Assembly (NCBI GenBank): GCA_042089915.1
Contig: JBELJZ010000001.1
Coordinates: 124,001-188,000 of the forward strand
DNA: 64,000 nucleotides
Reading direction: 5' to 3'
Source: UBA8752 sp002172485
GTDB lineage: Bacteria > Bacteroidota > Bacteroidia > Flavobacteriales_D > Sanyastnellaceae
Shown here: piece by piece, positions 18,065 to 26,066 of the stretch
Position numbering within the stretch: position 1 is the stretch's first letter
Layout of the letters: each line of letters opens with the position of its first letter
Notes under the pieces: generated by a model
Told to the model about the DNA's origin: nothing
Database searches by the model: none
Seen by the model: the letters and a program-made list of their open reading frames with translations, nothing else
Position numbers and translations under genes: made by a program

Positions 18065-19277
18065 CAGGCCCGTGGTCATCGGGGGAGGGGCGGCAGGCCT
18101 TGCAGCTTGCCTCACCTTGCAGGCGGCTGGGATGTCGCCGCTGTTGCTGGAGGCATCGGACCGCCTCGGTGGGCGACTCCGGACGGAGCAAATGGCCGAT
18201 GGGACACGCGTCGATGTTGGCTTTCAGGTACTGTTGACGGCCTATCCCGAGTTGAAGCGTTGGGTGGACATGAGCGCCCTTGAGCCGGTGCGTTTTGTTC
18301 CCGGGGCCCGGATTCACAAGGGCGGCCGGTGGCGCACCTTGGCGGATCCACGCTGCCGACCGGGGACCTTGCCCGCCACCCTGACGAGCGGAATCGGGAC
18401 TTGGGCCGATCGGTTCCGGATGTTGCGGCTCGTCCTCGAGGTGATGCGCGGTTCGGCAGAGGATGTCCAGTCGCGCGCGACGTCTGGAACGGCCTTGGAC
18501 GACCTGAAGGCGCGCGGGTTTTCAGAGGGCTTCATCCGCGATTTCCTCCAATCCTTTTTTTCTGGCATTTTCCTGGACAAGGCCCTCACGCCGCCTCCCG
18601 CTCAGTTCCTCTACACCCTCCGCATGTTCGCCAGCGGGGATGTGGTCCGGCCTGCGGGCGGGGTCGAGGCGCTGGTGCACCAACTTCAAGGGAAGCTCGA
18701 GCGAACCGAAGTGCGGCTCCAACAGCGGGTGGTGTCTTTCGAGTCGGGGCACATCCTGACGGAACACGGTGCGGATTGGGTGGCGCCCCAGATCATCTGC
18801 ACGGTGCCGTCCTTGCTCGATGGCCGGCCACCCGTTCGATGGCACGGATGCCTCAATGTCGTTTTTGCCACGTCGGAACGGTCGTTCGGCAAGCCCATCA
18901 TCGGATTGCTCCCGGAAGCCCATTCCGTGACCAATTTCCATTTCATGGAAGACGTTCAGGGGGCAGAAGGCCAGGGCAAGTTGAATGCGACCGCCGTTCT
19001 CGAATATGGCCAGAATGTCGACGGAGCGGTCCTCGCCATGCAGTCCGATTTGCGCGCAGCTGGCTTGGCGGTCGGGGAGGTGCTTTGGAAGGCCCACATC
19101 CCAGAAGCCCTCCCGGCCATGCGGGAAGTGCGCCCTGCCATGGCCCAGCCGAAAATCTCAGAGGGGCTGTACATCGCAGGAGACGCCACGGCAGCACCTT
19201 CACTGGACGCAGCCTTGCGCTCGGGAAGGGTGGCGGCCGAAGCCTTGATCCAATCGAAGAGGTCCACCACCCCATGA
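18051..19277 (+). CDS. FAD-dependent amine oxidase/phytoene-desaturase-like oxidoreductase
   Basis: 408 residues. The N-terminus has the dinucleotide-binding motif VVIGGGAAGLAACLTLQ, then an acidic end (LLLEASDRLGGRLRTE) typical of the NAD(P)-binding Rossmann-like/amino-oxidase family. The C-terminus has GLYIAGDATAAPSLDAALRSGRVAAEAL, the second FAD motif. The substrate is unknown; relatives act on carotenoids, protoporphyrinogen or amines. Start overlaps rluF by 14 bases and the stop overlaps the next ATG (ATGA), so it sits in an operon. Confidence 0.75.
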   Translation: MEHIDRPVVIGGGAAGLAACLTLQAAGMSPLLLEASDRLGGRLRTEQMADGTRVDVGFQVLLTAYPELKRWVDMSALEPVRFVPGARIHKGGRWRTLADPRCRPGTLPATLTSGIGTWADRFRMLRLVLEVMRGSAEDVQSRATSGTALDDLKARGFSEGFIRDFLQSFFSGIFLDKALTPPPAQFLYTLRMFASGDVVRPAGGVEALVHQLQGKLERTEVRLQQRVVSFESGHILTEHGADWVAPQIICTVPSLLDGRPPVRWHGCLNVVFATSERSFGKPIIGLLPEAHSVTNFHFMEDVQGAEGQGKLNATAVLEYGQNVDGAVLAMQSDLRAAGLAVGEVLWKAHIPEALPAMREVRPAMAQPKISEGLYIAGDATAAPSLDAALRSGRVAAEALIQSKRSTTP

Positions 19278-19894
19278 CCGAACGAATGGTTTGGAACCAG
19301 TGGTGGGCCAAAGGCCGGCCCGGCGCCATGACCACAGAGGCTTACACGGAAGCCATGGTCCATTGGGTAGAGGCCGGGACGCACAGCGGTCCTGAGGCTT
19401 CAGAGAGATTGGCCCAGTACACGGCGTTGAATGCCGTCCGGATGAAACGGGTGGGCAAGACCTACCGCATGGGGGACGACATGCAGGCGTTCTTGGAGTC
19501 GGGCACATGCAAGGACCAGCGTTGGGTGGTCATCACGGAGAGCTGGTGCGGCGATGCCGCCCAATCCGCTCCCTTGATTGCCCGACTGGCCGAAGTGTCT
19601 GGAGTCCATGTGGAGTGGGTGCTGCGCGATGGGGAGCATCCCATCATCGACGATTTCCTGACCCGAAGTGGCAGGTCCATTCCCATGTGGATTGTGGCCA
19701 ACGCCGAGGGGGAGGTGTTGGCGACATGGGGCCCCAGACCGACGACGGCGCGGACCATGGTGGAGGAATACCGCGCCCAACCGAAACCGAAACCAGCGTA
19801 TGCGGAATACGCTGCCCAGGTGCAGTTGTGGTACGCCCGCAACCGGGGAAAAGAATTTGAGCAGGAGGCCTTGGCCATGCTCCGATCCATCTGA
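19274..19894 (+). CDS. Thioredoxin-fold protein with a WCGDA active-site variant
   Basis: 206 residues starting in an ATGA overlap with the FAD oxidoreductase. A thioredoxin-like core begins near 83 (RWVVITESWCGDAAQSAP). The usual WCxxC is WCGDA at 91-95, so only the first cysteine is kept; this matches the thioredoxin family group whose members carry E-x-WCGD. Later residues RSIPMWIVAN fit the cis-Pro strand. Without the resolving Cys it cannot form the normal disulfide, so a role in peroxide or thiol handling with another partner is inferred. Confidence 0.7.
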   Translation: MTERMVWNQWWAKGRPGAMTTEAYTEAMVHWVEAGTHSGPEASERLAQYTALNAVRMKRVGKTYRMGDDMQAFLESGTCKDQRWVVITESWCGDAAQSAPLIARLAEVSGVHVEWVLRDGEHPIIDDFLTRSGRSIPMWIVANAEGEVLATWGPRPTTARTMVEEYRAQPKPKPAYAEYAAQVQLWYARNRGKEFEQEALAMLRSI

Positions 19895-19966
19895 CCGGAA
19901 TCAGAATGGTTGCATGAAAATTCGGTCCCATCTTAGGGGCGATAACCATTTACACCCATCCGAAAC

Positions 19967-20410
19967 ATGAAGAAGTTTTTCCTTCTCGGGGCCCTCGCCC
20001 TGGCTGCTTGCTTTGACGCCGCCGCCCAAGAGTACAAAGTTGTCACCGTGGTCGAGAGCATCGTGCCAGGTGGCGTTGGCCGTTCCCGCATCATCGAGAC
20101 CACTTCTGATGCAGACAGTGAAGCCGCAACCACAGACCGCGTGGATGGCAAGAAGAGCGGTCAGGGCAACGTGAAGCGAGGTGACCTCAAAGTCGACAAC
20201 TTCCGGGAGACCAAGCTCGTCAACTTCTTCAGCGCAGCTGGCATCAATTTCCAGAACATCGCATCCAACGATGCCCTCATCACCGACAAGATCAACAACC
20301 TCGTGTCTCAAGGTTGGAGCCTCGAGTTCGTCGTGAGCGGTGTCGAGGCCGACTCCGGCAAGGACGACGGCAATGGACTGTACATTACTCGACTGATTTT
20401 CAAGAAGTAA
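19967..20410 (+). CDS. Small secreted protein of unknown function
   Basis: 147 residues with a signal peptide (MKKFFLLGALALAACFDAAAQ). The mature part has an acidic Ser/Thr stretch, then LVNFFSAAGINFQNIASND and a C-terminal WSLEFVVSGVEADSG...LYITRLIFKK that reads like a short beta sheet, as in DUF4177-type proteins. A Cys at 15 precedes Ala-Ala-Ala-Gln and could be a weak lipobox, but SPI cleavage after AAAQ is more likely. Not recognised as a named family. Confidence 0.65.
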   Translation: MKKFFLLGALALAACFDAAAQEYKVVTVVESIVPGGVGRSRIIETTSDADSEAATTDRVDGKKSGQGNVKRGDLKVDNFRETKLVNFFSAAGINFQNIASNDALITDKINNLVSQGWSLEFVVSGVEADSGKDDGNGLYITRLIFKK

Positions 20411-20412
20411 GA

Positions 20413-20456
20413 CGGACAAAAAAATGTGTGAAACACGTTTTCACACATTATGTCCG
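20413..20456. repeat. Long two-part inverted repeat
   Basis: Outer arms CGGACA (20413-20418) and TGTCCG (20451-20456) enclose a perfect 11-bp inner stem, AATGTGTGAAA with TTTCACACATT, around a 5-base loop. It begins 2 bases after the stop of the secreted protein gene and ends 5 bases before a perfect promoter box. No T run follows, so it could be a terminator, a processing hairpin, or an operator. Confidence 0.75.
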
Positions 20457-20461
20457 GAGCA

Positions 20462-20469
20462 TATCTTTG
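20462..20469 (+). promoter_or_regulatory. -7 promoter box TATCTTTG
   Basis: Exact match to the Bacteroidota TAnnTTTG element. No coding region starts nearby; the next ORF begins at 20586 behind its own box. Confidence 0.5.
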
Positions 20470-20475
20470 CCACAG

Positions 20476-20545
20476 CTATCGCTAGTAATGGCGATTGGCA
20501 AGTAGATTGTTAGGAAGGAAGGGCGCGAAGGCGCCCTTCTCTCTT
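20476..20545 (+). ncRNA. Candidate small RNA between a promoter box and a GC hairpin
   Basis: Transcription from the 20462 box would begin near 20476. The stretch folds into a small hairpin (ATCGC / GCGAT, 20478-20495) and a stronger one, AAGGGCGC-GAAG-GCGCCCTT (20519-20538), followed by CTCTCTTT. No ORF is present. No known RNA family was recognised, and the U tract is poor, so it could equally be a leader of the lipoprotein gene. Confidence 0.25.
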
Positions 20546-20573
20546 TGGCGGCCTTTTGAGATCGGGAACGGCG

Positions 20574-20581
20574 TATCTTGT
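20574..20581 (+). promoter_or_regulatory. Putative -7 box 4 bases upstream of the lipoprotein ATG
   Basis: TATCTTGT lies at 20574-20581, followed by GGAC and the ATG at 20586. The geometry implies a leaderless or nearly leaderless message. Confidence 0.4.
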
Positions 20582-20585
20582 GGAC

Positions 20586-21032
20586 ATGATGAAGCGTTCC
20601 TTTTTGTTTCTTCTGCCGGCTCTGATTTGGACCTCCTGCAACGAGCCCGAGCCCGTGTCACGATGTGTTTTGGACCGTGTTGAGGTGCTGTCGGTCGACC
20701 CAGATTACTTCGACGACACGCTGGACGAGGGTTTGCCTGATTTGTTTGTTGAATTGCGAAATGCAGCAACGCAGGCCGTTCTCTACACGACCGGCGTGGC
20801 TCAGGAAGCCGCCGTGCCCGTGACGCTGGATTTCGTGGCGGTCAACATTGAGCTGGCCGATTTTCAAACGGACTATGAATTCACCGTTTTCGATGAAGAT
20901 GAATTCACAACCCAGGATTTCATTGCCCTCGGTTTGCCCTTCAAGGTTGAGGATCACGTGGACGCAGAACGGGCTGAAGTGGACCTCACAGATGGGTCAA
21001 CCACCATCCGTGTGCACTTGATTTGGTATTGA
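20586..21032 (+). CDS. Small lipoprotein of unknown function
   Basis: 148 residues from the ATG at 20586 (a second ATG follows at once). The N-terminus is a lipoprotein signal with the lipobox IWTSC around residues 15-19. The mature part has several Asp-rich strands (VLSVDPDYFDDTLDEGLPDLFVEL, split here by description) and reads like a beta-sandwich such as a C2 domain: predicted strands near LFVEL, AVLYTTG, VTLDFVAVNI and TIRVHLIWY. It ends 53 bases before rpsT, with a promoter in between. Confidence 0.65.
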   Translation: MMKRSFLFLLPALIWTSCNEPEPVSRCVLDRVEVLSVDPDYFDDTLDEGLPDLFVELRNAATQAVLYTTGVAQEAAVPVTLDFVAVNIELADFQTDYEFTVFDEDEFTTQDFIALGLPFKVEDHVDAERAEVDLTDGSTTIRVHLIWY

Positions 21033-21057
21033 ACGTCGAAGGCATCAAAGCCTTGAC

Positions 21058-21065
21058 TATATTTG
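21058..21065 (+). promoter_or_regulatory. rpsT promoter -7 box TATATTTG
   Basis: Exact TAnnTTTG match, 20 bases upstream of the rpsT ATG. Confidence 0.65.
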
Positions 21066-21085
21066 CCCCCCTCTAACGAGTCAGT

Positions 21086-21343
21086 ATGGCGAACCACAAA
21101 TCAGCCCTCAAGCGGATCCGTTCCAACGAGACCAAGCGTCTCAGCAACCGTTACTACCACAAAACGATGCGGAACGCATTGCGCAAATTCCGCGCCTCCA
21201 ACGATGAGAAGCAGCTCACCGAGGACCTGCCGAAGGTGGCCTCGATGATCGACCGGTTGGCCAAGAAGAACGTCATCCACAAAAACAAAGCGAGCAACCT
21301 CAAAAGTGGACTCGAGCGCCATTTGGCATCTGTCAAAGGTTGA
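21086..21343 (+). CDS. rpsT: 30S ribosomal protein S20
   Basis: 85 residues, very basic and helical: MANHKSALKRIRSNETKRL at the N-terminus and a NKASNLKSGLERHL stretch at the C-terminus are characteristic of S20, which binds 16S rRNA in early 30S assembly. Size matches the family. Single-gene unit with its own promoter and terminator. Confidence 0.95.
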   Translation: MANHKSALKRIRSNETKRLSNRYYHKTMRNALRKFRASNDEKQLTEDLPKVASMIDRLAKKNVIHKNKASNLKSGLERHLASVKG

Positions 21344-21380
21344 TGACCTTGGCCGCATGGCGGTCCAAAAACGAATCTCG

Positions 21381-21407
21381 AAGGGGTGCTGCGGCACCCC
21401 TTTTTTT
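21381..21407 (+). terminator. rpsT intrinsic terminator
   Basis: Nine-bp stem AAGGGGTGC / GCACCCCTT with a 4-base loop followed by seven T residues. Confidence 0.92.
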
Positions 21408-21433
21408 GTCTTTAAGGGTGATTTGCTGAGCGC

Positions 21434-22096
21434 ATGGTGTCCGGGATGAGACCCCGGGAAAAAGCGCTCATTGAGGGCATCCATGTCTTGACGTCGGCGG
21501 AGCTGTTGGCTGTGCTGATTGGCAGTGGGGCGCCAGGTGCCGATGCGGAAAGTGCGGCGATGCACTTGCTGGAGGACGTGGGGCAAGACTTGCACGCCTT
21601 GGGACGCTGTAGTTTGGCACGAATCCGCGTTTGTCGGGGAATTGGTGACGCTCGGGCGGTGCGCATCGCGGCGGCCATGGAGTTGGGCAGGCGGCGGATG
21701 AAGCAAGACCCGCCGTTGGGTGCGCCCATGACCCGGTCTTCTGACATCGTGGCCAGATTCCGCCCCAGGTTGATTGACCGCAGTGAGGAAGAGTTTTGGG
21801 CCTTGGCCTTGAGTCGATCCAATGCGGCTATTGCAGACTTGCGGGTGTCCATTGGAGGACAATCCGGCACCGTGGTCGATCCCAAAGTCTTGTTCTCCAA
21901 GGCGCTGACGGTGAGGGCAGCGGCGGTGGTACTCGTTCACAATCATCCTTCTGGAAACCCCCGGCCCAGTGAGGCGGACAAGGCGTTGACCCGCGAAATA
22001 TCGACGGTGGGCAGGGCGTTGGACATGCCGGTGTTGGACCATGTCATCATTGCCGGTATGCGGCACTTTAGCTTTGCGGATCATCAACTTATCTGA
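21434..22096 (+). CDS. radC: RadC family JAB/MPN-domain protein
   Basis: 220 residues. A helix-hairpin-helix-like N-terminal part (about 15-90) is followed by the JAMM metal site LVHNHPSGNPRPSEAD, with H169, H171, S173 and D182 as ligands. RadC proteins were linked to DNA repair, but the biochemical role is unsettled. Next gene wecB starts 4 bases after the stop. Confidence 0.9.
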   Translation: MVSGMRPREKALIEGIHVLTSAELLAVLIGSGAPGADAESAAMHLLEDVGQDLHALGRCSLARIRVCRGIGDARAVRIAAAMELGRRRMKQDPPLGAPMTRSSDIVARFRPRLIDRSEEEFWALALSRSNAAIADLRVSIGGQSGTVVDPKVLFSKALTVRAAAVVLVHNHPSGNPRPSEADKALTREISTVGRALDMPVLDHVIIAGMRHFSFADHQLI

Positions 22097-22099
22097 GTC

Positions 22100-23215
22100 T
22101 TGGCGACTTCTCCCATTCTTCTGACGGTGGTCGGTGCCCGCCCGCAGTTCATCAAATCGGCCGCATTGACCCGGGCGCTGGTGCACACGGAATGGACGGA
22201 GTGCCTCGTCCACGCGGGTCAGCACGCTGACGACCACATGGGCTCGGATTTTCTGGTGGAATTGGGGGTGCCTCCGCCAGCTTTGCGGCTCCATCCTTGT
22301 CAGGACAGTCGAACCGCACGCATGGCAGATATGATGTCGGGCATTGCGGATCACATCGAGCGGCTCTGTCCAGCCGTTGTGCTCGTCTATGGGGATACGG
22401 ATGCTACGTTGGCTGGTGCCATGGCAGCCCACCACGCCGGGGTGCCGCTGGTCCATGTGGAAGCGGGGTTGCGCAGCGGAGACCGGAGTATGCCTGAGGA
22501 GTTGAACCGCATTTTGACAGACCAGCTCGCCAATCAGTGGGTCACGACCGGGCCAGGGCCGGGTGCGCAACTTCAGGCAGAGGGCATGTCGCCTGCTGGC
22601 ATTGTCGAGGCTGGAGATGTGATGTTGGATGTCGCACTGGCGGTGAAACCCGTCTTGGTGCGTCGCCGCCCCCCTTCTTGGCCCGGGTCGGGTCCGGTCT
22701 TGACCGCAACCCTCCATCGGCCGGGTTTGGTGGACGATCCAGAACGTCTGCAGGGCGCGATAAGCGCCCTTGCCCAATGGGCAGATCAACAGAACGGATT
22801 CGTCTACATGCCAGTGCACCCTCGGACGGAAGCCAATCTGAGGAAGTTTGGACTGGCCTTGCCAGACGAGGTGGTGAATCCCGGGCCGCTCGGCTACATC
22901 GACATGCAAGCGGCCTTGTATCACGCCACTGCGGTTTTGACCGATTCCGGAGGGCTTCAGAAAGAGGCGTGGTATCAAGGCGTGGGTGCGGTCGTGTTGC
23001 GCAACACGACCGAGTGGACGGAACGGCTTGATTTGGGAGCGTCCGTGGTGTTTGACCCAGCGCAGCTTTTGGAAGACGAGGGGCCGGCAGCCTTGGTGCG
23101 CACGTTGTCCAAGCCCTTTCAGGCCATGCCTGTGGAGGAGGCGGGGCTGTTCGGAGCAGGCCGCGCCGCAGAGCGAATGGTCGCGGCTTTGGAGACTTGG
23201 AGACCCCATTCCTGA
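22100..23215 (+). CDS. wecB: UDP-N-acetylglucosamine 2-epimerase
   Basis: 371 residues from a TTG start; the conserved N-terminus (LLTVVGARPQFIKSAAL) begins only seven residues in, and no ATG is available. Motifs include YGDTDATLAGA, VHVEAGLRSGDRSMPEELNR and LTDSGGLQKEA, all diagnostic of WecB, which converts UDP-GlcNAc to UDP-ManNAc for surface polysaccharides. It overlaps the polysaccharide-deacetylase-like gene by one base (TGATG), so the pair is probably an envelope-glycan operon. Confidence 0.92.
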   Translation: MATSPILLTVVGARPQFIKSAALTRALVHTEWTECLVHAGQHADDHMGSDFLVELGVPPPALRLHPCQDSRTARMADMMSGIADHIERLCPAVVLVYGDTDATLAGAMAAHHAGVPLVHVEAGLRSGDRSMPEELNRILTDQLANQWVTTGPGPGAQLQAEGMSPAGIVEAGDVMLDVALAVKPVLVRRRPPSWPGSGPVLTATLHRPGLVDDPERLQGAISALAQWADQQNGFVYMPVHPRTEANLRKFGLALPDEVVNPGPLGYIDMQAALYHATAVLTDSGGLQKEAWYQGVGAVVLRNTTEWTERLDLGASVVFDPAQLLEDEGPAALVRTLSKPFQAMPVEEAGLFGAGRAAERMVAALETWRPHS

Positions 23216-24516
23216 TGTCCATGCAAGCCAAGGTGACCGTGTATGCGCCCGCCCGGACGGCCCGCCATGAAGCGGCGTTCACCTGGGTGCTGGACAGCGT
23301 GTTGGGTCTGGAGTGGCAATGGGCCGACACGGAAGAAGCCTACGTCCAAGCCACAGGTTGGCGCTGCCATTATGGGGCAGACCCGACCCTCGGTGGGGTT
23401 GGATTTCCTGCCGACGGCATGTTGTCCGAGTTGGGGCAAATGCGGCGAGAGCCGCCTCGGACAGATGGTGAGCAGGCCGACTTGTTCGCCGCCGTCTTCT
23501 GGATGGCCAGCCGAATGGAAGAGTTCCTCCCCGATGCTCCCCGAGACGAGTACGGACGCTTCATGGCGACGCACAGCATTCCGGCCCAGCAGGGATGGCT
23601 TGATCATCCCATCTGTGAGCATTGGGCCTTTGCCATCGGAGCGCGACTGTTGGGAGCTGCTTGGCCCGACCACGAGGCGGCACTGAAGGCCCAGTTTGAA
23701 GTGGTGCCCACCTTGGACGTAGACAGTGCCTATGCGTTTCGTGGCAAAGGGGGATGGCGCACGGGTGGCGCCTTGTTGCGAGACCTTGCCACTGGCCAAT
23801 GGTCCCATGCGGCACGGCGATTCCGAGTGATCCAGGGCCGGGAAGAAGACCCCTACGATACCTACCAGATGGCGGAAGAATGGCACCGCGAGCGCGGGCT
23901 GCGTGCCAAGTGGTTCTTCTTGTTGGCCAAGTTTGGTCCGCACGACAAGGGTTTGCCTTCGCGCAGTCCGCTCCTGGAAGAGCGGATGCAGCGCCTTGAT
24001 TTGGATCCGGATCAGGAGGTGCACTGGCATCCAGGTTACGCCGCTGCCGCAGATGCCACCGCGATGGCGCGCGAACAGGCGGAATACACACGCATCATGG
24101 GCCGTCCCCCGCTCGCCGCGCGGCAGCATTACCTCCGTTTGATGCCGACGGCCACACGCAGGGCGCTCCTGGCATTGGGGGTCTCCGAAGACCACACCGA
24201 GGGGCACGCCGTGTGCACGGGATTCCGGGGTGGGTTCTCGAGGAGCCGTCTTTGGTACGACCTCGAAGCCGAGAAGCTCACGACATTGAAAATTTGTCCC
24301 TTCGCGGCCATGGACGCCACATTTCTGCGGCATTTGAATGCCCCTCCAAACGAGGTGCCCGAGGCCGTGGGGCAGTTGGCGGATGCCGTTCGGTCCGTGG
24401 GGGGGACCCTGCGGTTGTTGTGGCACAATGAGAGCTTGGCACCGGAAGGACAGTGGTCCCAGTGGGAGGGGGTGTATCCCGCGGTGCTCGATGCGGCCTT
24501 GGGGACCGATGCCTGA
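23215..24516 (+). CDS. DUF7033/polysaccharide deacetylase-like protein
   Basis: 433 residues from the ATG at 23215. The N-terminal part (about 1-155) fits DUF7033, which precedes a NodB-like domain. That domain has the acidic motif TLDVDSAYAF near 170 and a HWHPGY block near 275. NodB enzymes remove acetyl groups from GlcNAc-containing glycans. The single DxD and HxH residues seem kept, so activity is plausible. Coupled to wecB. Confidence 0.7.
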   Translation: MSMQAKVTVYAPARTARHEAAFTWVLDSVLGLEWQWADTEEAYVQATGWRCHYGADPTLGGVGFPADGMLSELGQMRREPPRTDGEQADLFAAVFWMASRMEEFLPDAPRDEYGRFMATHSIPAQQGWLDHPICEHWAFAIGARLLGAAWPDHEAALKAQFEVVPTLDVDSAYAFRGKGGWRTGGALLRDLATGQWSHAARRFRVIQGREEDPYDTYQMAEEWHRERGLRAKWFFLLAKFGPHDKGLPSRSPLLEERMQRLDLDPDQEVHWHPGYAAAADATAMAREQAEYTRIMGRPPLAARQHYLRLMPTATRRALLALGVSEDHTEGHAVCTGFRGGFSRSRLWYDLEAEKLTTLKICPFAAMDATFLRHLNAPPNEVPEAVGQLADAVRSVGGTLRLLWHNESLAPEGQWSQWEGVYPAVLDAALGTDA

Positions 24517-24566
24517 GGAGCACTGGACATCCCGTTCCTTTGTTGCCCCATTACTTCACGCCCAGC

Positions 24567-25001
24567 ATGGACTCCGCATTTTGGATTGAAGCCGTTGGCT
24601 GGATGGCCTTCAGCATTGTCAAGTTTGTCGTGACCCCGGGCACGGCAGTCGCGGCGGGGGTGCCGCCCATCCAGGCGTTTGCCTGGTCTTCCATGGGGGC
24701 GGCGATTGGATTGATGGCCATGCGGCCGTTGTCGAAGCGGCTCTTCCGATGGTTCAGCGAACGTCGCCGGAAGAAGGGCAAGGCCAATTTCACACCGGCT
24801 CGCCGCCGCATCCTCGGGGTGAAGATGCGGTTTGGTCTGTGGGGTGTGGCCGTCGTGGGGGGCGTATTGGGCGTACCTGTGGCCGCGTTGATCGCCTACA
24901 AATATTTCGGTCACCGCGGCGAAACCCTGCCCGTCCTCATCTTGGTGTTCACCTTGTGGAGTGCGCTGTTGACCACCTTGGCTGCCACGGCTTTCCTTTG
25001 A
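24567..25001 (+). CDS. Small membrane protein
   Basis: 144 residues from the ATG at 24567, 50 bases after the deacetylase-like gene. About three or four hydrophobic segments alternate with a basic cytoplasmic loop (FSERRRKKGKANFTPARRR). The family was not recognised. It ends 3 bases before the YjjG gene, suggesting cotranscription. Confidence 0.6.
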   Translation: MDSAFWIEAVGWMAFSIVKFVVTPGTAVAAGVPPIQAFAWSSMGAAIGLMAMRPLSKRLFRWFSERRRKKGKANFTPARRRILGVKMRFGLWGVAVVGGVLGVPVAALIAYKYFGHRGETLPVLILVFTLWSALLTTLAATAFL

Positions 25002-25004
25002 CCC

Positions 25005-25706
25005 ATGGCCCGCACCCTCCTTTTTTTCGATCTCGATCGCACCCTGTGGGACTTTGAGCGCAATTCTCTGGAGACCCTCAAGGAGTTGTACCGCGACACC
25101 CACCTCGATGCCAAGGGCGTGGCGGGTTTTGAAGCGTTCAATGAAGTGTACCAGCGGGAAAACAAGGCGTGTTGGGACCTCTACCTCGCAGGTCAGATGA
25201 CCAAGCCCGTGCTCAGAACGACCCGTTTTCAGCGGGCGTTGAGTGGGGTTGGGGTCGATTGTGTGAAGACCGCAGAATTCATGGGGGAGGAATACGTGAT
25301 GCGCGGACCGCGCCAGACGCACCTGATGGAGGGGGCATTGGAAGTGCTGGCGGCACTCAAATCCAGAGGTCATGAGGTGCACATTTTGACCAATGGATTC
25401 AAGGAGGTCCAGCACATCAAAGTGGAGAACACAGGGATCGGCGAGTACGTGGACGCGGTGTGGACGAGCGATGAGCTGGGACATCTCAAGCCGGCGCCGG
25501 GCTGCTTTGAGGGCGCATTGCGCGGGGTAGACGGCAAAGTGGAGGAGGCTTGGATGATCGGCGATGATCACCGGGCGGATGTCGTTGGAGCGCACGCATG
25601 CGGCTGGAAAGCCATCCATTATGCTCCCGAAGGTGATACGCCGACCGACTCTCCCGCCGTGGCGTCTGTGGCCCATTTGAAGGAACTGTTGGCCATTCTG
25701 CCCTAA
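25005..25706 (+). CDS. yjjG: HAD-superfamily YjjG-type phosphatase
   Basis: 233 residues. HAD motif I is FFDLDRTLWDF at 7-17, motif II ILTNGF near 125, and motif IV MIGDDHRADV near 185. The DRTLWDF cap-side features and length fit the YjjG/YfnB family, pyrimidine nucleotide phosphatases (5'-nucleotidases). Cytosolic, no signal peptide. Confidence 0.82.
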   Translation: MARTLLFFDLDRTLWDFERNSLETLKELYRDTHLDAKGVAGFEAFNEVYQRENKACWDLYLAGQMTKPVLRTTRFQRALSGVGVDCVKTAEFMGEEYVMRGPRQTHLMEGALEVLAALKSRGHEVHILTNGFKEVQHIKVENTGIGEYVDAVWTSDELGHLKPAPGCFEGALRGVDGKVEEAWMIGDDHRADVVGAHACGWKAIHYAPEGDTPTDSPAVASVAHLKELLAILP

Positions 25707-25739
25707 AGAAGCCGACGGGTGGGGGTTAAATTTACCCTC

Positions 25740-26063
25740 ATGAGTCAGGACAACGGGGGCAAGAAGCCCAAACTCAACATCGAACTGCCGGAGGACGTCG
25801 CGACCGGTGTGTACTCCAACCTCGCCGTGGTGACCCACAGCCAGACGGAATTCATCCTCGATTTCATTCAAGTGATGCCCGGCACGCCAAAGGCGAAGGT
25901 CCGCTCACGTGTGGTGTTGTCTCCCCAACACGCCAAGCGCGTGATGAAGATGCTGGTGGACAACGTCGGCAAGTTCGAGGCTCAGCACGGGACCATTGAC
26001 ATGACCGGACAGCCAGAGCCGTCCTTCCCGATGAACTTCGGAGGGCCGACAGGCGAGGCTTGA
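25740..26063 (+). CDS. DUF3467 family protein
   Basis: 107 residues. The conserved block IELPEDVATGVYSNLAVVTHS...FILDFIQVMPG and SRVVLSPQHAKR is the DUF3467 signature seen throughout Bacteroidota. Function is unknown. A TAAATTTA box lies at 25727-25734, five bases before the ATG, a pattern shared with several other genes here. Its stop is 3 bases from the convergent dihydroorotase-like gene. Confidence 0.85.
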   Translation: MSQDNGGKKPKLNIELPEDVATGVYSNLAVVTHSQTEFILDFIQVMPGTPKAKVRSRVVLSPQHAKRVMKMLVDNVGKFEAQHGTIDMTGQPEPSFPMNFGGPTGEA

Positions 26064-26066
26064 GGC

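Noticed and set aside
20478..20495. ATCGCTAGTAAT near 20478 resembles a conserved 16S rRNA segment
   Set aside because: Only 12 bases match and flanking 16S sequence is absent, so it is likely chance.
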